Assembly (NCBI RefSeq): GCF_029338515.1
Contig: NZ_CP119988.1
Span: 3,472,001 to 3,536,000, forward strand
Source: Haloglomus litoreum
GTDB taxonomy: Archaea > Halobacteriota > Halobacteria > Halobacteriales > Haloarculaceae
DNA: 64,000 bases
Direction: 5' to 3'
This document shows positions 61,568 to 64,000 of the stretch, piece after piece; within the stretch, counting starts at the first letter, position 1, and every line of letters starts with the position of its first letter. A program made the position numbers and the translations under genes. Below the pieces are notes generated by a model, which did no database searches, was not told where the DNA came from, and was given only the letters and a program-made list of their open reading frames with translations.

Positions 61568-62452
61568 TCAGTTCTCGCGGACGATGATGGACTGGTCGGC
61601 GCTGTAGTACGGGTCCGAGAAGTCGATGGCGTTGTCCCGCTGGTCGGTGATGGTCATCGCGGCCGCGATGGCGTCGATCTTGTCGTCCCGGAGCGACGGG
61701 ATGAGCGCGTCGAACTCGAACTCCTTCCAGCCGCCGAACTGATACTCCGTCTCGGCGACGATGGCCTCGAACAGCTCGACGTCGAACCCGGTCAGCTCGC
61801 CGTCTCGCTTGATCTCGAACGGCGGGAACCCCGGCGCGGTCCCGGCGACGATCTCGGGTCCGTCGGACCCGCCGTCGCCGCCGTCGTTCCCGCCGCTCCC
61901 GCCGCCACTGCCGCCGTCCTCCGAGCCGAACCACTCGTTGCGGAGCTCCTCGTAGGTCCCGTTGTCGCGGACGGCCTGGAGTCCCTGGTTGATGGCCTGC
62001 TGGCGGTCGCTGTCCCCCTCGCGGATGCCGAAGCCGTAGCGCTCGCCCGTCTCGTAGATGAACGCGACCTGGACCGCGCGCTGGTCGGCGAACGTCGCGC
62101 CGACCGGCTCGTCCAGCACGATGGCGTCGATGTTGCCGTTCTCCAGGTCCTGGACCGCGAGGGTGTAGTTGTCGTAGGCGTTGTAGTTCGACTCCTCGAG
62201 CTTGTTCTGCTTGATGAGTTGCTCCTGGATGACGCTCTCGCCGGTGGTCCCCTTCTGGGCGCCGATGGGGTGGCCCGAGAGGTCGTCCAGCGAGGATGGC
62301 ATGAAGCTGCCCCCGCCGTCGCCACCGTCACCGCCGTCACCGCCGTCGCCACCACCGTCACCGCTGTCGGTACAGCCGGCGAGCGTGACGGCGCTCCCGG
62401 CGGCCAGGGCTTTCAGGTACGAACGACGGTCAGTTCCGTGGTCGGTTGACAT
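61568..62452 (-). CDS. amino acid ABC transporter binding lipoprotein with circularly permuted domain order
   Basis: This 294-residue Tat-exported lipoprotein has RRSYLKAL at 9-16 and lipobox LAGC with Cys27, then a Gly/Asp linker (28-48). The first globular part (50-176) runs from SSLDDLSGHPIGAQKGTTGE through AVQDLENGNIDAIVLDEPV to YEELRNEWF. That is the second half of a family-3 binding protein. A second Gly/Ser/Asp linker (177-198) follows. The normal N-terminal part comes last (199-294), from EIVAGTAPGFPPFEIKRDG through EFDALIPSLRDDKIDAIAAAM to DPYYSADQSIIVREN. Both halves look intact, so the fold is probably kept. It leads an operon with both permeases and the ATPase. The start ATG 62452 begins MSTDHG. 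Confidence 0.93.
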   Translation of the reverse strand: MSTDHGTDRRSYLKALAAGSAVTLAGCTDSGDGGGDGGDGGDGGDGGGSFMPSSLDDLSGHPIGAQKGTTGESVIQEQLIKQNKLEESNYNAYDNYTLAVQDLENGNIDAIVLDEPVGATFADQRAVQVAFIYETGERYGFGIREGDSDRQQAINQGLQAVRDNGTYEELRNEWFGSEDGGSGGGSGGNDGGDGGSDGPEIVAGTAPGFPPFEIKRDGELTGFDVELFEAIVAETEYQFGGWKEFEFDALIPSLRDDKIDAIAAAMTITDQRDNAIDFSDPYYSADQSIIVREN

Positions 62453-62474
62453 ATGTTCGTATACATATATCACG

Positions 62475-62482
62475 GATTAGTA
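62475..62482 (-). promoter_or_regulatory. TATA-like element of the ABC transporter operon
   Basis: Minus-strand TACTAATC lies about 23-30 bp before the ATG at 62452, followed by an AT-rich stretch, which suits a short or leaderless transcript. Confidence 0.35.
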
Positions 62483-62555
62483 GCTTTCCCCTCCGGTTCC
62501 AGTCCTGTCTCCCGGTAGCGTCGAGATAGAGCGGCGCAGCCGAGCGACCGGGCGG

Positions 62556-63830
62556 TCAGTCGCGCCGGAGCGCCAGGACCGCCGTCAGGACGAGTCCGAC
62601 CAGCGCCGCGGCGATACCCAGGCCGGGGCCCGAGCCGGCTGTCGGCGTCCGTGGACCAGGCGTGTTCGCGCCGACACTGGTCCCGCCAGACCCGCCAGCA
62701 CTCGTGACCGCGGTGGGGCCGCCACCGCCGTCGCCACTGCCGTCGCCATCCCCCCCGTCGCCTCCGCCGGACTGCCGGGCGGTCGCGGTGTCGGTCGCAG
62801 TGGGCGTGACGGTGGGCGTACTCGCGGCCGGTTGCGAATCGTCGACCGGCGTCGGGCTGGCCGTCGCCGTGGCCGTTGCCGTGGGCGTGCTCGCGGCCGG
62901 ACCCGGGTCGTCGGGCGTCGGTGTCGGCGTGGCACCCGGCGGTGGCGTCGGCGTCGGCGTCCCGGTCGGTGTCGGGCTCCCCTGCGACGGCGGGTCCGAG
63001 CGGTTGTAGTACTCGCCCTCCTGGGTCCGGCAGGTCCACTCCCGCGTGTCCCGGCCGAACTCGTCGGTCGGCGGACACGTGGTCGGCGGGGGGCCGAGCG
63101 TCTCGATGGCGTCCTGTCGGCTGTCACAGCCCTCGCAGACGTAGACGTACTTCGCGGCGCCGTAGATGGTGTAGTCGGTCGTCGTGTCCATCTGCGTCGA
63201 CCCGTTGATGTACCCGGTCAGCCGGTACCAGCCCGGCTCGTCCGGGTTCTCGAGGCAGTTGGTCACCCGCGAGACGATCTGGTCCCTGATCGTGATGTTG
63301 ACCGGGCCGCCCGCAATGCCCTCGCTCTTGAAGAACCGAACGTAGATGCCGTCCTTCGTGTACGTGACCGACTTGTATGCGTTGAGCAGGCTCCGGTCGG
63401 TTTCGGTCCCGGGGCGGTTGTTCCCGCGGTCGATACCGAACGCGGTGGCGTCCGTCGAGGTGCACGTGTCCCAGCGGAAGTCCTCCTGCCGGACCACGTT
63501 CCAGTGCATGTTGATGTTCTCGCTGAACCCGACGGCGAAGATGTTGAACGAGTTCCCCGTCGCGCCCGGCGCGTGGTCGTCGACCCGGAACGACGTGTTG
63601 CCGGGGAACTGCTGCTTCTCGTCGTCCTCGCGCCCCTGGTTGGCCTTCCCGCCCGTGCCGGGAGCGAGCCACGGGGTCCCCTCGTCACCGCCGTCCGGGT
63701 TCGGGTCGTCCTGCACCGCTGCCCCTGCCCGCGACGCGTCCGTCGCGCCCATCTGCGCCGCCGCCGGCACGACCGACAGCACCACCACGACGGCGAGCGT
63801 CAGCGTCACGAGGGTCTGCGCTCGGTTCAT
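62556..63830 (-). CDS. secreted surface protein with Cys-containing domain and PGF-CTERM-like tail
   Basis: This is a 424-residue exported protein with a signal peptide (TLVTLTLAVVVVLSVVPAAAQ, in two blocks, residues 6-26). The globular domain (about 60-275) has six cysteines (TCTS, TNCLE, VCEGC, TTCPP, WTCRT), which is unusual for haloarchaeal proteins and suggests disulfides. A long Thr/Pro stalk (TPTPTP, about 285-355) and a Gly/Asp-rich stretch follow. The C-terminus (GSGPGLGIAAALVGLVLTAVLALRR) is a sorting-signal-like anchor. I do not recognise the Cys domain. A TTTAAAAC element lies about 55-60 bp upstream. Confidence 0.8.
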   Translation of the reverse strand: MNRAQTLVTLTLAVVVVLSVVPAAAQMGATDASRAGAAVQDDPNPDGGDEGTPWLAPGTGGKANQGREDDEKQQFPGNTSFRVDDHAPGATGNSFNIFAVGFSENINMHWNVVRQEDFRWDTCTSTDATAFGIDRGNNRPGTETDRSLLNAYKSVTYTKDGIYVRFFKSEGIAGGPVNITIRDQIVSRVTNCLENPDEPGWYRLTGYINGSTQMDTTTDYTIYGAAKYVYVCEGCDSRQDAIETLGPPPTTCPPTDEFGRDTREWTCRTQEGEYYNRSDPPSQGSPTPTGTPTPTPPPGATPTPTPDDPGPAASTPTATATATASPTPVDDSQPAASTPTVTPTATDTATARQSGGGDGGDGDGSGDGGGGPTAVTSAGGSGGTSVGANTPGPRTPTAGSGPGLGIAAALVGLVLTAVLALRRD

Positions 63831-64000
63831 GGATGGCGCGTCACCATCCGGGGAGAAGTTCGTGCTGCCGGGAACGCTCTATGTTTTAAATCAGCCGTTT
63901 ATTGAACGCATATTCGGTAAATGTGGGCGTCTGGTGTCGGCGCACGTATCCGGGTGCGGACGTGGCGGGGAGGACTTCGCCGCCGAGGTCGGCGGCGGCG
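63831..64000. other. 170-bp leader region at the right edge, no gene seen
   Basis: It contains the minus-strand TTTAAAAC promoter-like element (63884-63891) for the preceding surface protein gene. The last bases are a GC-rich GCCGCCGAGG/GGCGGCGGC stretch that may belong to a neighbouring gene outside the window. Confidence 0.5.

Noticed and set aside
62832-63905. 357-codon plus-strand frame opposite the Cys-containing surface protein
   Set aside because: It is Arg/Val-rich antisense of a gene with signal peptide, stalk and sorting tail, and it has no domain signature.

Overview
The window is a stretch of haloarchaeal (class Halobacteria) chromosome. The evidence is high GC with strong third-position GC, very acidic proteins, A-type ATP synthase genes, Tat-type signal peptides, PGF-CTERM surface-protein tails, archaeal Spt5, SecE, Trm1 and IleRS, and TATA boxes 25-35 bp ahead of leaderless starts. 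I cannot assign a genus. I found no tRNA, rRNA, CRISPR array, complete insertion sequence or prophage.

Left third (1-31700). The order is: the 3' end of dtdA; ftsZ1; two surface proteins (a vWA-like head and a parallel beta-helix head, each on a shared CARDB/PGF-CTERM stalk); the secE-spt5 pair; and a perfect 19-copy tandem array of a 22-bp unit. Next come an Lrp-type regulator, the dabB-dabA inorganic-carbon (DAB) pump, a PHP-domain gene, small membrane proteins and a frameshifted half-length carboxyltransferase. These are followed by a PGF-CTERM metallopeptidase, a membrane histidine kinase, ileS, a hairpin-rich non-coding block, dut, two tandem Tat-exported subtilases, a probable transmembrane regulator with a Ser-Asp ectodomain and two winged helices, and a HEAT-repeat protein.

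Middle (31700-51830). An orphan E1-alpha dehydrogenase gene is divergent from trm1. Then come two YihY-family membrane proteins (the second fused to an extra C-terminal module), a PAP2 phosphatase, the lrp-glnA divergent pair and a run of five hairpins. The A-type ATP synthase cluster follows on the minus strand (atpH-I-K-E-C-F-A-B ... D). A wax-ester-synthase/DGAT-like acyltransferase and a KaiC/RecA-like gene sit between atpB and atpD.

Right part (51830-64000). metY-metX make homocysteine from homoserine. They are followed by two small uncharacterised genes and serB, then two inverted paralogues of a membrane hydrolase family flanking a DUF-type membrane protein and a GNAT acetyltransferase. 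Next is a polar amino acid ABC operon (binding protein, permease, ATPase, permease) and a Cys-containing secreted protein.

The most striking observation is the ABC binding protein at 61568-62452. Its domain order is circularly permuted: the lobe-2 half comes first and the usual N-terminal half is last, joined by a Gly/Asp linker. Other strong signals are the 22-bp array beside the DAB-locus regulator, an 8-bp inverted repeat straddling the dabBA TATA box, the membrane-tethered double winged-helix protein and the hairpin-rich intergenic blocks.
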